Of a stretch of DNA of 64,000 nt, positions 54,848 to 64,000 are shown in pieces (the first letter of the stretch is position 1; every line of letters begins with the position of its first letter). The stretch is taken from contig DIHO01000015.1 in NCBI GenBank assembly GCA_002420185.1, positions 81,488-145,487 on the forward strand, written 5' to 3'. The notes beneath the pieces are model-generated. The model was not told where the DNA came from and searched no databases. It worked only from the letters and a program-made list of their open reading frames with translations. Source of the DNA: Opitutales bacterium UBA5694 (GTDB lineage Bacteria > Verrucomicrobiota > Verrucomicrobiia > Opitutales > Opitutaceae). A program made the translations under genes and the position numbers.

Positions 54848-55348
54848 GTGTCAGATAAAGAACAGACAGCTCCTATCCGAATTGGCCAAGGTTATGATAT
54901 CCATCCATTCAAAGAAGGCAGACCTTTGGTTTTGGGCGGCATCTCCTTCGATACTCCTTACGGATTAGACGGTCATTCCGACGCTGACGTCCTTACTCAC
55001 GCTATTTGTGACGCATTACTCGGCGCTGCTGGCCTGCCCGATATTGGTCACTATTTTCCAAATACAGACCCCAATTACCGCAATATCGATTCGCAAGAGC
55101 TCCTGAAGGAAGTTGCCTCCTCCATTAGTAACGAAGGATACTTTATCGGAAACATCGACGCAACTTTGATCACGGAAAAACCGAAGATCGCTGCGAAAAC
55201 CGATGCAATGAAGCATCGTCTCGCACGAAGCGCCGGGATCAGCCCCAGTCAAATCGGTATTAAAGCGACCACCAATGAAGGCCTCGGATCAATCGGTCGC
55301 GGAGAGGGAGCGGCCGCTTTAGCGACCTCGTTGATCTATATTAAATGA
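54848..55348 (+). CDS. ispF: 2-C-methyl-D-erythritol 2,4-cyclodiphosphate synthase
   Basis: The GTG-started 166-residue protein has RIGQGYDIHPF (metal ligands D, H), VLGGISFDTPYGLDGHSDADVLTHAICDALLGA, DIGHYFPNTDP and TTNEGLGSIGRGEG. These are the complete active site of this zinc enzyme of the MEP pathway. Its stop overlaps the start of the next gene (ATGA at 55345). Confidence 0.96.
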   Translation: MSDKEQTAPIRIGQGYDIHPFKEGRPLVLGGISFDTPYGLDGHSDADVLTHAICDALLGAAGLPDIGHYFPNTDPNYRNIDSQELLKEVASSISNEGYFIGNIDATLITEKPKIAAKTDAMKHRLARSAGISPSQIGIKATTNEGLGSIGRGEGAAALATSLIYIK

Positions 55349-56970
55349 CTCGTCCTAGCTGCAGAAATAATCTCATCGAATGGGTGTACACCATTCTCCC
55401 TTTCATTCTGTTGGGCGTATTCAGCTTTGTGTTTTTCGGCTGTTCTAATTCAGCATCCAAAAACGCTGAAATCGCCAACACTCTTAGGATTAGCCATCCG
55501 GCCGAACCCAATGCAATAGATCCACATCAAGCGATCTCCGTCGCAGAGGGTAATATCGCGAGCGCCCTATTCGAAGGACTGGTAACTCAGCCAGCACGAG
55601 GTGACACCGAAATACTGCCTGGTGTCGCGAGCAGTTGGACCGTTAACGCAAAAAAATCGAAATTCGTTTTTTCCCTTAACCCCAATGCGGTGTGGTCAGA
55701 CGGTACCCCAATCGACGCCAACACATTTGTCGAATCGTACAAACGGATACTGACGCCTCGTTTTGCCGCTCAAAACGCCGTTCTCTTCTACGATATTCTC
55801 AATGCAGAAGAATTCCACAAAGGAGAAATCACCGATTTCTCGAAAGTCGGTGTCTCCGCGATTTCCAACTACGAACTCGAAATTGAATTAAATAGGTCAG
55901 TTCCATACTTCCTCCAAAAGCTCAAACACTTCGCTTGGTTTCCCGTACCCATACATGAGATACAAGCTAACGGCGGTCTTTACTCAATTTCAAATAGTTG
56001 GGCAAGTAATCCGAACTTGGTTTCGAATGGTCCCTATGTGCTAGCTTCCTGGCAACGAAATTTGAGAATCTCTATCGTCAAGAACAAGAGGTACTGGGAT
56101 GCTGAGAAGGTATCCGTTGCTTCAATAGAGTTTCACCTCATCGAAAATACCCAATCACAATACAGGGCATTCCAAGCCGGTCAAATAGACGTGACCGAAG
56201 AGATTCCATCGGAACTCAAAAGTCCTAACCTTCCAAACGCTCGCTTTGACCCTGTTCTTTCAACTGCCTATTTGGTCCTGAATACAGAATCTTCCCCTCT
56301 TAATAGTTCCCGTGCTCGCATTGCGCTCAGCCAGGCTATCGATCGGAAGCTCCTCATCAAAGCCGTTCTGAAATCCGGAACCCCAGCAAATCGATTCACC
56401 CCGAAATCAATGCCCGGTTATCCACTTCGATCAGATTTAGCGAATCCTGCCCTTGTTACTCTTGCCGAGATTGAGCTTGATGCACTACGTGCAAACGGGC
56501 CTCTAACAATGATTGTCTCCAATCGCGACGTTTCAATCGACGTCGCTGAGGCACTCCAAAACATGTGGGAAGCGAAACTGGGAATCGATGTTCGAATCCA
56601 GAACATGGAATTCCGGACTTTTTTAACGCGACTAGATGAGGGAGACTACGACATCGGCTATATCGCGTGGACAGGCGACTACGCTCACGCCTACACGTTT
56701 CTAGACGTGTTGAGAAGCGACGGACTACACAACCGATCTCGATGGAAGCATTCGGGATACGACAACCTTTTGGACAAATCTCTGACTCAACACGATTCAA
56801 AATCCCGCCTCGAAACTCTTTACAAAGCTGAAAATCTACTAATGGAAGAAATGCCAATCATTCCAATTTCCTGGAAAACCAAAGACTACTTTTTGAGTTC
56901 TCGAGTTCAAAACTGGCCAGCATCTCTAGTTCTTCTTCGAACTTATAAATACGTTCATCTTCAAAATTAA
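55345..56970 (+). CDS. oppA: Peptide ABC transporter substrate-binding lipoprotein (family 5), first copy
   Basis: A 541-residue OppA/DppA-type protein. A hydrophobic N-terminus ends in a lipobox (FVFFGC), so it is a lipoprotein. SBP family 5 marks are RISHPAEPNAIDPHQA, ALFEGLVTQ, WSDGTPIDANTFVESYKRI, SNGPYVLASWQ and the late YDIGYIAWTGDYAHAYTFLD. It binds oligopeptides or similar in the periplasm. It is followed 7 bp later by a paralogue, so two receptors may feed one permease. Confidence 0.88.
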   Translation: MTRPSCRNNLIEWVYTILPFILLGVFSFVFFGCSNSASKNAEIANTLRISHPAEPNAIDPHQAISVAEGNIASALFEGLVTQPARGDTEILPGVASSWTVNAKKSKFVFSLNPNAVWSDGTPIDANTFVESYKRILTPRFAAQNAVLFYDILNAEEFHKGEITDFSKVGVSAISNYELEIELNRSVPYFLQKLKHFAWFPVPIHEIQANGGLYSISNSWASNPNLVSNGPYVLASWQRNLRISIVKNKRYWDAEKVSVASIEFHLIENTQSQYRAFQAGQIDVTEEIPSELKSPNLPNARFDPVLSTAYLVLNTESSPLNSSRARIALSQAIDRKLLIKAVLKSGTPANRFTPKSMPGYPLRSDLANPALVTLAEIELDALRANGPLTMIVSNRDVSIDVAEALQNMWEAKLGIDVRIQNMEFRTFLTRLDEGDYDIGYIAWTGDYAHAYTFLDVLRSDGLHNRSRWKHSGYDNLLDKSLTQHDSKSRLETLYKAENLLMEEMPIIPISWKTKDYFLSSRVQNWPASLVLLRTYKYVHLQN

Positions 56971-56977
56971 AGAACCA

Positions 56978-58576
56978 ATGACAAACCGACTTTTCTGTAG
57001 TACCTTAATTGTTATCCATTGCTTCAACCCGTTCTCCTCTGCCACACCTGCGGACGACGCCATCGAGGAAGGAATTCTTTTGCTCGGCAACGGTAGCGAG
57101 CCGCACAGCCTCGACCCCCATATCAACTCCTCTATGAACGGGCACCATGTGATTGTCAGTCTGATTGAAGGACTGATCGCCCCGCATCCCACGGACGATA
57201 GCCTGCCTCTCCCTGGAATGGCCTACAAATGGGGACATGAAAACAATACGGTATGGACCTTCCATCTTAGAGACGCCAAATGGACTAACGGCGATCCCGT
57301 AACCGCTCATGATTTCGTTTATAGCTTTAAGCGCATTCTCTCGCCGCGCTTGGGCTCTCAGTATTCAGAGATGCTCTACTCAATGAAAAACGCCAAAGAG
57401 TACAACGAAGGAGAGATTACCGATTTCTCGCAAGTCGGAGCGGAGGCTCTAGACGAGCGAACGCTGCGCGTAACTCTCAAGGAACCAGTACCCTACTTTT
57501 ACAACATTATTAAGCATAATTCCTGGTTCCCTGTCCACCCTGAAACAGTCGAAAAGTACGGCACAATCGATGATCCCGCTAATAATTGGATACGCGAGGA
57601 ATACGTAAGCAATGGTCCGTTCAAGCTCAAGAATTGGCAAATGAACCAGATAATTGAGGTCGAAAAAAACCCGGGCTACTGGAACGCCGACCAAGTGAAG
57701 CTTAACGGAATCAAGTTCTACCCTATCGTAAGTGAGAACACGGAGGATCAAATGTTCAACAGCGGGGCGCTCCACTACAGCTATACTATTCCAAGCGACA
57801 TGATCCCCGTTTATCGAGAGCGCAATGACCCCACTCTTAAGATCGAACCCTTCCTTGGGGTCTATTATTATTCTCTGAACACGAAAGTGCCTCCTCTAGA
57901 CAACCCGAAAGTTAGACACGCATTAAGCTACGCGGTAAACAGAAACACCATTGTACGCAGAATCACCAAAGGGGGACAGCTCCCTGCAGGCAATTTCACC
58001 CCCCCTGGGATAAGTGGGTACGAGCCAGAATCCATTGCCTCCTTCAACCCTAAGAGAGCGCGTGAGCTCATAACGGAGGCTGGTTTCCCAAATGGAGAGG
58101 GATTTCCCAAACTTACCTTGCTCTTTAACACATTGGAGAGCCACAAGGCGATTGCTGAGGCAATCCAGCAAATGTGGAAGAGCATCCTGGGAATAGACGT
58201 AGAAATCCGGAACCAGGAATGGAAAGTCTTCGTTAACACGAGACATGAAGGAAACTTCGAAATCGCCCGGAATGGCTGGATCGGCGACTACATGTATCCC
58301 GATACATTCTTGAGGATTCTTCAATCGGATAGCGGGCAGAATGACGCCCAATATTCTAACCCCGAATACGATCAACTTATTGCAGAATCTTTTTCCGAAA
58401 CCGACGATCAGAGGCGTCTTAATCTCTTAGCTGAGGCCGAAGCGATCATGCTAAATGACATGCCTATTATTCCAATATACCACTATGTGAGAACCTACCG
58501 GATCGACCCTAGGGTCAAGGGCTGGAATCCCACGCCTCTCGACGTGCGCAATTTCACGAGCGTCTATTTTGAATAA
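56978..58576 (+). CDS. oppA: Peptide ABC transporter substrate-binding protein (family 5), second copy
   Basis: A 532-residue paralogue of the preceding gene: both share segments such as GEITDFSxVG and VPYFxxxxKHxxWFPV. The signal peptide (LFCSTLIVIHCFNPFSSA) has no clear lipobox at the cleavage site, so it may be free periplasmic. SBP motifs: GNGSEPHSLDPHINSS, SLIEGLIAPHPTD, WTNGDPVTAHDFVYSFKRIL, YVSNGPFKLKNWQ. The two copies likely arose by tandem duplication and then diverged in ligand. Confidence 0.9.
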   Translation: MTNRLFCSTLIVIHCFNPFSSATPADDAIEEGILLLGNGSEPHSLDPHINSSMNGHHVIVSLIEGLIAPHPTDDSLPLPGMAYKWGHENNTVWTFHLRDAKWTNGDPVTAHDFVYSFKRILSPRLGSQYSEMLYSMKNAKEYNEGEITDFSQVGAEALDERTLRVTLKEPVPYFYNIIKHNSWFPVHPETVEKYGTIDDPANNWIREEYVSNGPFKLKNWQMNQIIEVEKNPGYWNADQVKLNGIKFYPIVSENTEDQMFNSGALHYSYTIPSDMIPVYRERNDPTLKIEPFLGVYYYSLNTKVPPLDNPKVRHALSYAVNRNTIVRRITKGGQLPAGNFTPPGISGYEPESIASFNPKRARELITEAGFPNGEGFPKLTLLFNTLESHKAIAEAIQQMWKSILGIDVEIRNQEWKVFVNTRHEGNFEIARNGWIGDYMYPDTFLRILQSDSGQNDAQYSNPEYDQLIAESFSETDDQRRLNLLAEAEAIMLNDMPIIPIYHYVRTYRIDPRVKGWNPTPLDVRNFTSVYFE

Positions 58577-58619
58577 GCGTCATCTCGACTGCTGCCTGCC
58601 ACTTTTTAGTGCTTCATAT

Positions 58620-59537
58620 ATGCTCAGATTCATCCTCATTCGCCTCGGACAAGCCATACCCATTCTTCTGGCGATCTACACGATCACCTTTTTTATGGTT
58701 CTTGCGGCTCCGGGTGGACCCTTCACTCAGGAACGCAAAGTCGCTCCTCACATACTGGAGCAACAGATGGAGTACTACGGATTCAATGACCCTTTGCCTA
58801 TTCAATTCTTCAGGACTCTATGGCAGCACATAACATTCGAATTTCCCCCCTTAACTAGCTATCCAGGTCTTACCTCAAAAGATATTATAGTGGATACGTT
58901 CCCGGTTTCTCTAGAACTAGGTCTACTCGCCATGATCGTCGCGTTAGCGATCGGACTACCTGTTGGGATTCTTGCGGCTGCCAAGAAAAACAGCATCCTC
59001 GACTACGCTCCAATGAGCTTAGCCATGGTTGGCATTTGCCTGCCGACTTTCGTGATTGGGCCGTTACTATCCCTCGTTTTTGGGGTCTGGCTGGGATGGC
59101 TCAACATTTCCGGTTGGTTTTCGTTCGCAGACCGTATTCTCCCCGCATGCACCCTTGGATTATTTTACGCCGCCTATATCGCTCGCCTCACGCGTGGCGG
59201 CATGCTAGAGACATTGAATATGGACTACATCAGATCCGCACGAGCTAAAGGAGCCCCAGAATTCAAGGTCGTTATCGTCCATGCATTGCGTGGAGGTATA
59301 ATGCCCGTTGTCTCGTTTTTCGGCCCGGCACTAGCTGGCCTGATCAGTGGCTCCTTTGTCGTCGAGACGATCTTCCAAGTCCCTGGACTCGGCCGACATT
59401 TCATACAAGCGGCACTTAGTAGGGATCACTCTCTCATTCTTTCGACTGTCCTATTCTATGCCGCCCTGATAATAGTCGCCAATATGATAGTCGATATAGT
59501 TCAAATTTTGCTTAACCCAAAACTCCGCTACCGATGA
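58620..59537 (+). CDS. oppB: Peptide ABC transporter permease, OppB-like
   Basis: I choose the ATG at 58620 (MLRFILIRLGQAIPILLAIY), the family's normal start; the TTG at 58569 inside the previous gene adds unrelated residues. Six membrane helices and the EAA-loop-like ARAKGAPEFKVVIVHALRGG are visible, with PGLGRHFIQAALSRDHSLIL near the end. It forms the channel with OppC. ATGA overlap (59534-59537) with the next gene. Confidence 0.92.
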   Translation: MLRFILIRLGQAIPILLAIYTITFFMVLAAPGGPFTQERKVAPHILEQQMEYYGFNDPLPIQFFRTLWQHITFEFPPLTSYPGLTSKDIIVDTFPVSLELGLLAMIVALAIGLPVGILAAAKKNSILDYAPMSLAMVGICLPTFVIGPLLSLVFGVWLGWLNISGWFSFADRILPACTLGLFYAAYIARLTRGGMLETLNMDYIRSARAKGAPEFKVVIVHALRGGIMPVVSFFGPALAGLISGSFVVETIFQVPGLGRHFIQAALSRDHSLILSTVLFYAALIIVANMIVDIVQILLNPKLRYR

Positions 59538-60589
59538 GCAGCCTGAAAGACATCGAAGTGATTCAGGCCCGATCACCTTGGAGAGATGCCTGGCTAAAGC
59601 TCGGAAAGAACAGACTTGCCATGTTTGGCCTCGGTTTCTTCGCCACGATGGTTGTTCTTTGCTACGCTAGTCCTCTTTTCTATCCTCACTCTCCTACCAG
59701 CCAAACGCTCTCCCTCGGAGCCACTCCTCCGTTATCGATGGGAATCGAACTCCGCTATGACGCAGAATCCGAGGTTGCTGACGAAGTCATCACAGTCAAA
59801 GAATTCGCCGATGTCTACGCATCCAATCCTGAGGAAGAAGCACTTCGCATCCGCAATGGCGAAGTCATCGACGTCGATGGCTTGATATTCTCGAAATCTT
59901 CACAAATCCATATTTTGGGTACAGATGGTCACGGGCGAGATCTGCTTGCACGGATTTTCCAAGGTGGCCGAATCTCTCTGGGTGTTGGCTTCATCGCGAC
60001 CTTTGTCTCTTTGCTCATAGGCGTTTTCTATGGAGCTGTATCCGGCTATTTGGGAGGAAATACCGACGCCATTATGATGCGGCTCGTGGACGTCCTCTAC
60101 GCTTTACCTTTCCTTATATTCGTGATCCTTTTAATGGTCGTATTCGAAGGTTCGGATCACCAGCTTCTTCTCATATTTTTGGCAATCGGAGCCGTCGAAT
60201 GGCTAACCATGGCTCGTATCGTAAGGGGCCAAGTAGCTAACCTAAAAAATCAAGATTTTGTAGAAGCTGCCCGAGCCACTGGCGTCCAGACATTTAGCAT
60301 TATCCTTCGCCATCTTGCCCCCAACATCCTAGGACCCGTAATTGTCTATTCGACCCTTCTGGTCCCCGCCGTCATGCTTCTGGAATCCACATTGAGTTTC
60401 CTAGGTCTTGGCGTGCAGCCTCCCAATGCATCTTGGGGCACCCTCATCAAGGAGGGAGCCGAAAAGATGATGGTCTATCCATGGCTTCTCTTTGTTCCCG
60501 CGACATTCTTTTCCTTTACCCTTTTCGCTATGAATTTCCTTGGAGATGGTCTGAGAGACGCACTCGATGTGAAATCCTCTAAAGATTGA
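59534..60589 (+). CDS. oppC: Peptide ABC transporter permease, OppC-like
   Basis: A 351-residue permease: the N-terminal OppC_N segment (WLKLGKNRLAMFGLGFFATMV), then HILGTDGHGRDLLARIFQGGRISLGVG, the cytoplasmic-loop EAARATGVQTFSIILRHLAPN, and SFLGLGVQPPNASWGTLI. Between helix 1 and the LGTDxxGRD motif is a periplasmic stretch of about 90 residues (VADEVITVKEFADVYASNP...), longer than usual. No OppD or OppF ATPase gene follows, so the ATPases must be supplied from elsewhere. Confidence 0.92.
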   Translation: MSSLKDIEVIQARSPWRDAWLKLGKNRLAMFGLGFFATMVVLCYASPLFYPHSPTSQTLSLGATPPLSMGIELRYDAESEVADEVITVKEFADVYASNPEEEALRIRNGEVIDVDGLIFSKSSQIHILGTDGHGRDLLARIFQGGRISLGVGFIATFVSLLIGVFYGAVSGYLGGNTDAIMMRLVDVLYALPFLIFVILLMVVFEGSDHQLLLIFLAIGAVEWLTMARIVRGQVANLKNQDFVEAARATGVQTFSIILRHLAPNILGPVIVYSTLLVPAVMLLESTLSFLGLGVQPPNASWGTLIKEGAEKMMVYPWLLFVPATFFSFTLFAMNFLGDGLRDALDVKSSKD

Positions 60590-60626
60590 ACTCCACCATT
60601 TTAGTTGTGTTCTAACCTACCCTCTT

Positions 60627-62360
60627 ATGCTCAAGGACCTGAAGCTATTCCTGGCCCTCCTGGGCCCCTACAAGACGCGAGTACGGTTCGCTCTGCTGGT
60701 TGGTGGAGTAGCCGGTCTTTGCACCGGGGCGGGAATCACGCTCGGAGCGGAAAAGCTTTTCTCCATCGTATTGAATGGGGAGCAATCGATCGAATTGAAG
60801 CGCATTATTCTCGTCGCAAGCATCTTTCCTCTCTTATTTCTCACCATTGGTGTCAGTACATTTTTGAGCACCTACCATCTGAACTACTCGGGACTAGGTG
60901 TCATTCGAGATCTTAGAGCGGAGCTTTTTTCCCATATCCAGCGGCTCCCGTTGGCCTTTTTTCAAACCAAGAAGACCGGGGACCTTATCGCACGCCTAAC
61001 CGCGGATACGCAGGCGATGCAATACGCACTAACAATCACCGGCCGTGACCTCGCCATTGCCCCTCTCACATTTTTGGGAGCCATTTCCATGCTGGCTTAC
61101 AAGGGTTGGCAGCACGATGGAGTCGTCTATATCTACTGCAGCATCGCATTACTCCCATTGGTAATTTTCCCCGTGCGAAAACTGACTCAGAAACTAGGCC
61201 AGAAAGCAAAAAACCAGCAGGAAGAGCTTTCGAGCGTCACCAACGATCTTTCTCAAAATCTTGGCGCAGTCAAAGAAGTGCGGGCTTTCAATCTTCAAGA
61301 CCGAGAAACGCGGCGTTTTTCAAAGGCCTTAAGCGAACTCTTTAACTCACAGATGAAGGTGGTCAAATACACCTTCTCCCTATCGCCCGTGGTCGAGATC
61401 ATTTCCTCAGTCGGTCTGGCCTCGGCCTTTGTGGTCGGTTACTACAAAGGGGTTACCGGCGAAGTATTTATCGCCATTTTTGCTGCGCTGTACTTCAGTT
61501 ACTCACCGATTAAACGGATCAGCTACCTTGCAGGGGAACTTAAGAAAGGGGCCGAATCACTGCGACGCATCCGTGAAGTCATCAATGAACCGGTCTCTAT
61601 CGAAGAGCCCATTTCACCCGTAACTATTAATTCCATACAAGGTCGAATCGAGTTTCATGAGGTGTCTTTCTCCTTTGGAGCCTCACCTGCTTTGAAGAAC
61701 GCGAGCACGGTAATCGAACCCGGGTGTGTTTGCGCCCTCGTCGGACCTAGCGGCGCGGGCAAGAGCACTTTCGCCAATCTCGTCCCCAGATTTTACGACG
61801 TACTCAAAGGGAGTATATCCATAGATGGAATTGATATACGTGAATTCAATACGAACGACTTGAGACAGTGCATCGCAATCGTTTCCCAAGAACCTGTGCT
61901 CTTCGACGACACAATCGCAGAAAATATCCGTCTCGGTCGACAAAACGCGACCGATGAAGAGGTTTTCGAGGCAGCCCATCAGGCCTTCGCAGACGACTTC
62001 ATCAAGGAACAACCAAAAGGATACCAAACGATTGTGGGTGAGCGAGGAACCCGTCTATCCGGTGGGCAGAAACAGAGAATCGCCATCGCTCGAGCCTTTC
62101 TCAGAAACGCTCCAATCCTAATACTAGATGAAGCTACTTCCGCTCTCGATTCAGAAAGCGAGCGGATGATCCAGAGAGCCTTAAACAGGCTAGTCGTCGG
62201 CAAAACGGTCCTGATTATCGCCCATCGTTTCAGTACGATCAAAAACGCGACCCAAATCCTCGTATTCGAATCCGGCAACATCATCGACGAAGGATCCCAT
62301 GCCGACCTCTACGCTAGTTGCCCTCTCTATCAGAGCCTCTATGACCAACAGGTTCACTAG
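60627..62360 (+). CDS. ABC exporter with fused membrane and ATPase domains, MsbA-like
   Basis: A 577-residue half-transporter. Six helices cover about residues 18-290 (including the coupling-region HIQRLPLAFFQTKKTGDLIARLTADT). The ATPase has Walker A VGPSGAGKSTF near 372, Q-loop VSQEPVLFDDTIAENIRLG, signature LSGGQKQRIAIARAFLR, Walker B ILILDEATSALDSESE and the switch histidine in IIAHRFST. The likeliest role is lipid A/LPS-core or other lipid flipping; a convergent glycosyltransferase next door fits envelope synthesis. Its TAG shares CTAG (62357-62360) with the neighbour's stop. Confidence 0.88.
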   Translation: MLKDLKLFLALLGPYKTRVRFALLVGGVAGLCTGAGITLGAEKLFSIVLNGEQSIELKRIILVASIFPLLFLTIGVSTFLSTYHLNYSGLGVIRDLRAELFSHIQRLPLAFFQTKKTGDLIARLTADTQAMQYALTITGRDLAIAPLTFLGAISMLAYKGWQHDGVVYIYCSIALLPLVIFPVRKLTQKLGQKAKNQQEELSSVTNDLSQNLGAVKEVRAFNLQDRETRRFSKALSELFNSQMKVVKYTFSLSPVVEIISSVGLASAFVVGYYKGVTGEVFIAIFAALYFSYSPIKRISYLAGELKKGAESLRRIREVINEPVSIEEPISPVTINSIQGRIEFHEVSFSFGASPALKNASTVIEPGCVCALVGPSGAGKSTFANLVPRFYDVLKGSISIDGIDIREFNTNDLRQCIAIVSQEPVLFDDTIAENIRLGRQNATDEEVFEAAHQAFADDFIKEQPKGYQTIVGERGTRLSGGQKQRIAIARAFLRNAPILILDEATSALDSESERMIQRALNRLVVGKTVLIIAHRFSTIKNATQILVFESGNIIDEGSHADLYASCPLYQSLYDQQVH

Positions 62361-63436
62361 GAACGAGCGATCAAATTGTAAGCGTCAACGAGCTCTTTCG
62401 CTTCGCGCTCTGTTGAAAAGCTCTCTTCCACGCGTAATCTCCCTGAACGCGCCATCTCAGTAAGTCTAGAGGGAGTCTCCGCCATAGTTCCGAAAGCCTC
62501 AGCGATAGCATCGGAATCATTGCAGTCCACTAATCGTCCATCGGTATCATCTCGCACCACCATTTCGAATCCGCCTGTCCGACTAGCGATTACCGGTGTG
62601 CCCGCACTCATCGCTTCCAAACAGGTAAGGCCAAATCCCTCCACGCGAGAGACCGCCGCTACAATTGACATCGCCCCGTATAAAGAAGGCAGCTCATCAA
62701 ATTCGACTTCACCCAACCATAAAAACCGATCGGATAGTCCCGCATCTTCAATTTCCTTTTTGAGCGATTGAGCAAAACCTTCGAACTTGAGGGTAGTTTT
62801 ACCAACGATCACCGCAGTGTATTCAGGGAACTGAGGCAATTTCTGAATCATCGCTCTGACAAATAGATCTACGCCTTTCTGTGGTCTTACCCTCCCAAAA
62901 ACTCCAATCCCCTTTTTGCCAGGAAACCCCAGTTCACGCCAAGCGCACTCTTTGTCTTCGATAAACGGGTACCGCTCAATCGCTATACCGTGAGGAATCA
63001 CAAAGTCCGCTGGTTTCTCTAAAAAACTTCCCGCTCGATCAGAGGTTGTAATAATGGCATCCATCCTTTGAATCAAGAACCGCGTATAACGGCTGTGTTT
63101 CCGTTGAGCCGTTGAGGTGAATACTAGTTTCAGGGGTCTGCAGAACCAGTCTCTTAGGATAAGCCCCCAAAGCATCTCAATGTTTCGCCGGGCATGATAG
63201 ACCCTCCTTAAGCCGTTTGCCATCGGGCTCTTTGTAAGAGAAAGTAATTCTGGAAATCGGACTAACGGAATGCCTTCGCCTACAAAGGACTTTCCCCACA
63301 CTACGAGCGGCACAAGATCTTTTTGACGCTCTACTGCTTGTAACAATGTGGAAGTAACCCCAGAAAATCGCCTTCCCAAGTTCGGCAATATTACACGGGG
63401 TGATTCGACAGGCAAATGAGAGGAAGGCGTGGCCAT
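62357..63436 (-). CDS. GT4-type glycosyltransferase (group 1)
   Basis: A 359-residue GT-B enzyme. The acceptor half is short; the donor half has GVFGRVRPQKGVDLFVRAM, VIVGKTTLKFEG, and the GT4 signature VEGFGLTCLEAMSAGTPVIASRTGGFEMV with the E-x7-E pair. No signal or anchor; cytoplasmic face. Probably adds a sugar in LPS core or O-antigen-type synthesis, consistent with the MsbA-like gene converging on it. Donor and acceptor unknown. Confidence 0.88.
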   Translation of the reverse strand: MATPSSHLPVESPRVILPNLGRRFSGVTSTLLQAVERQKDLVPLVVWGKSFVGEGIPLVRFPELLSLTKSPMANGLRRVYHARRNIEMLWGLILRDWFCRPLKLVFTSTAQRKHSRYTRFLIQRMDAIITTSDRAGSFLEKPADFVIPHGIAIERYPFIEDKECAWRELGFPGKKGIGVFGRVRPQKGVDLFVRAMIQKLPQFPEYTAVIVGKTTLKFEGFAQSLKKEIEDAGLSDRFLWLGEVEFDELPSLYGAMSIVAAVSRVEGFGLTCLEAMSAGTPVIASRTGGFEMVVRDDTDGRLVDCNDSDAIAEAFGTMAETPSRLTEMARSGRLRVEESFSTEREAKELVDAYNLIARS

Positions 63437-63520
63437 TGAAAGGCATGGTGTACCAGTGAGTGCCGCTACACCGCAAGCGTCTTCCTCAATCCCCTTTCGA
63501 TCCCCACAACTCTTAAAGGC

Positions 63521-63558
63521 AAAAAAGGGGCCCGGCTCTCCTTTCGGAAAACCGGGCC
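63521..63558 (-). terminator. Terminator of the rRNA operon
   Basis: GGCCCGG (63529-63535) pairs with CCGGGCC (63552-63558). On the minus strand the hairpin is followed by a run of T (complement of AAAAAA, 63521-63526). It starts 8 bp past the 5S 3' end. Confidence 0.88.
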
Positions 63559-63565
63559 ATAATCT

Positions 63566-63675
63566 GGCAATAACCTACTCTCACAGGACATTGCGTCCAA
63601 CTACCATCGGCGGCTAAGGCTTTCACGGCCGTGTTCGGTATGGGAACGGGTGGAGCACCTTGCCTATTGTCACCA
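63566..63675 (-). rRNA. rrf: 5S ribosomal RNA
   Basis: The minus strand reads GGTGACAATAGGC...CCACCCGTTCCCATACCGAA, CACGGCCGTGAAAG, and ends CTGTGAGAGTAGGTTATTGCC, all standard bacterial 5S landmarks (CCGAACxCGG loop; GAGAGTAGG helix). About 110 nt; ends are approximate to a few bases. It is downstream of the 23S gene in the same operon. Confidence 0.95.
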
Positions 63676-63830
63676 AAAATCATAAATGAGGCTTCCTCCT
63701 GCGCCTTGCCAGAGGACGCATGCCTTCATGGTGTTAAAGTGTTTGGACAACGTTGTTACGCAGTCCGAGTTAATAACCTTGTTTCTTCTTTCTAAGAAAG
63801 TAATACAAGCGCCTAAAACGTAGAATATCA

Positions 63831-64000
<170 letters not shown>

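Noticed and set aside
63676..63830. tRNA gene in the 23S-5S spacer
   Set aside because: No cloverleaf or T-arm consensus seen on either strand.

Overview
The window reads as a chromosomal segment of a member of the Verrucomicrobiota, most likely a marine Opitutae/Puniceicoccales-type bacterium. This is inferred from gene content: several formylglycine sulfatases, a planctomycete-type cytochrome (PSCyt1/PSCyt2/PSD1) gene paired with a DUF1501 gene, a DUF1080-dehydrogenase-cytochrome fusion, a very large TonB receptor carrying the 'IELSPF' N-terminal motif, a GreA with a long N-terminal extension as in Chlamydia, and an insertion-bearing GlyA. No species can be named from sequence reading alone.

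Layout. 1-3.4 kb: edge of a dGTPase-like gene, glyA, and a heavily decayed sulfatase. 3.6-6.9 kb: secreted DUF1080/PVC-dehydrogenase/cytochrome c fusion. 6.9-8.4 kb: gene-poor stretch with probable remnants. 8.4-14.5 kb: a tight six-gene lipid-modification operon (MerR-type regulator, FAD amine-oxidase-like protein, DUF1365, two CFA-synthase-like methyltransferases, fatty-acid desaturase). 14.7-26 kb: a minus-strand operon-like run for sulfated amino-sugar use (NagB-LmbE fusion, PIG-L deacetylase, Gfo/Idh oxidoreductase, TIM-barrel isomerase, sodium:solute symporter, GH109-like enzyme, two sulfatases). Its divergently placed AraC-type regulator is broken. 27-33.5 kb: secreted arginine-deiminase-fold protein, TonB receptor, and the stub of a second TonB receptor. 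34-42.6 kb: sulfatase with HEAT-like tail, DUF1501 plus PSCyt pair, sialate-O-acetylesterase-like protein. 42.6-44 kb: a decayed PVC-dehydrogenase fragment. 44-49.7 kb: MFS exporter, RsmB, extended GreA, ArsR-methyltransferase. 49.7-55.3 kb: ptsI, ispE, pyrF, ispD, a methyltransferase, ispF. 55.3-63.4 kb: two peptide-binding proteins with OppB/OppC, an MsbA-like exporter and a glycosyltransferase. The end holds a 5S rRNA and the 3' end of a 23S rRNA on the minus strand.

The left two thirds is accessory: glycan desulfation and uptake, with at least four decaying genes (sulfatase, AraC regulator, TonB stub, PVC dehydrogenase) and a possible fifth. The right third is housekeeping. The features I would look at first are the NagB-LmbE fusion whose deacetylase site is destroyed while an intact PIG-L protein sits directly downstream, the double-CFA lipid operon, and the broken regulator with a tRNA-like scar.
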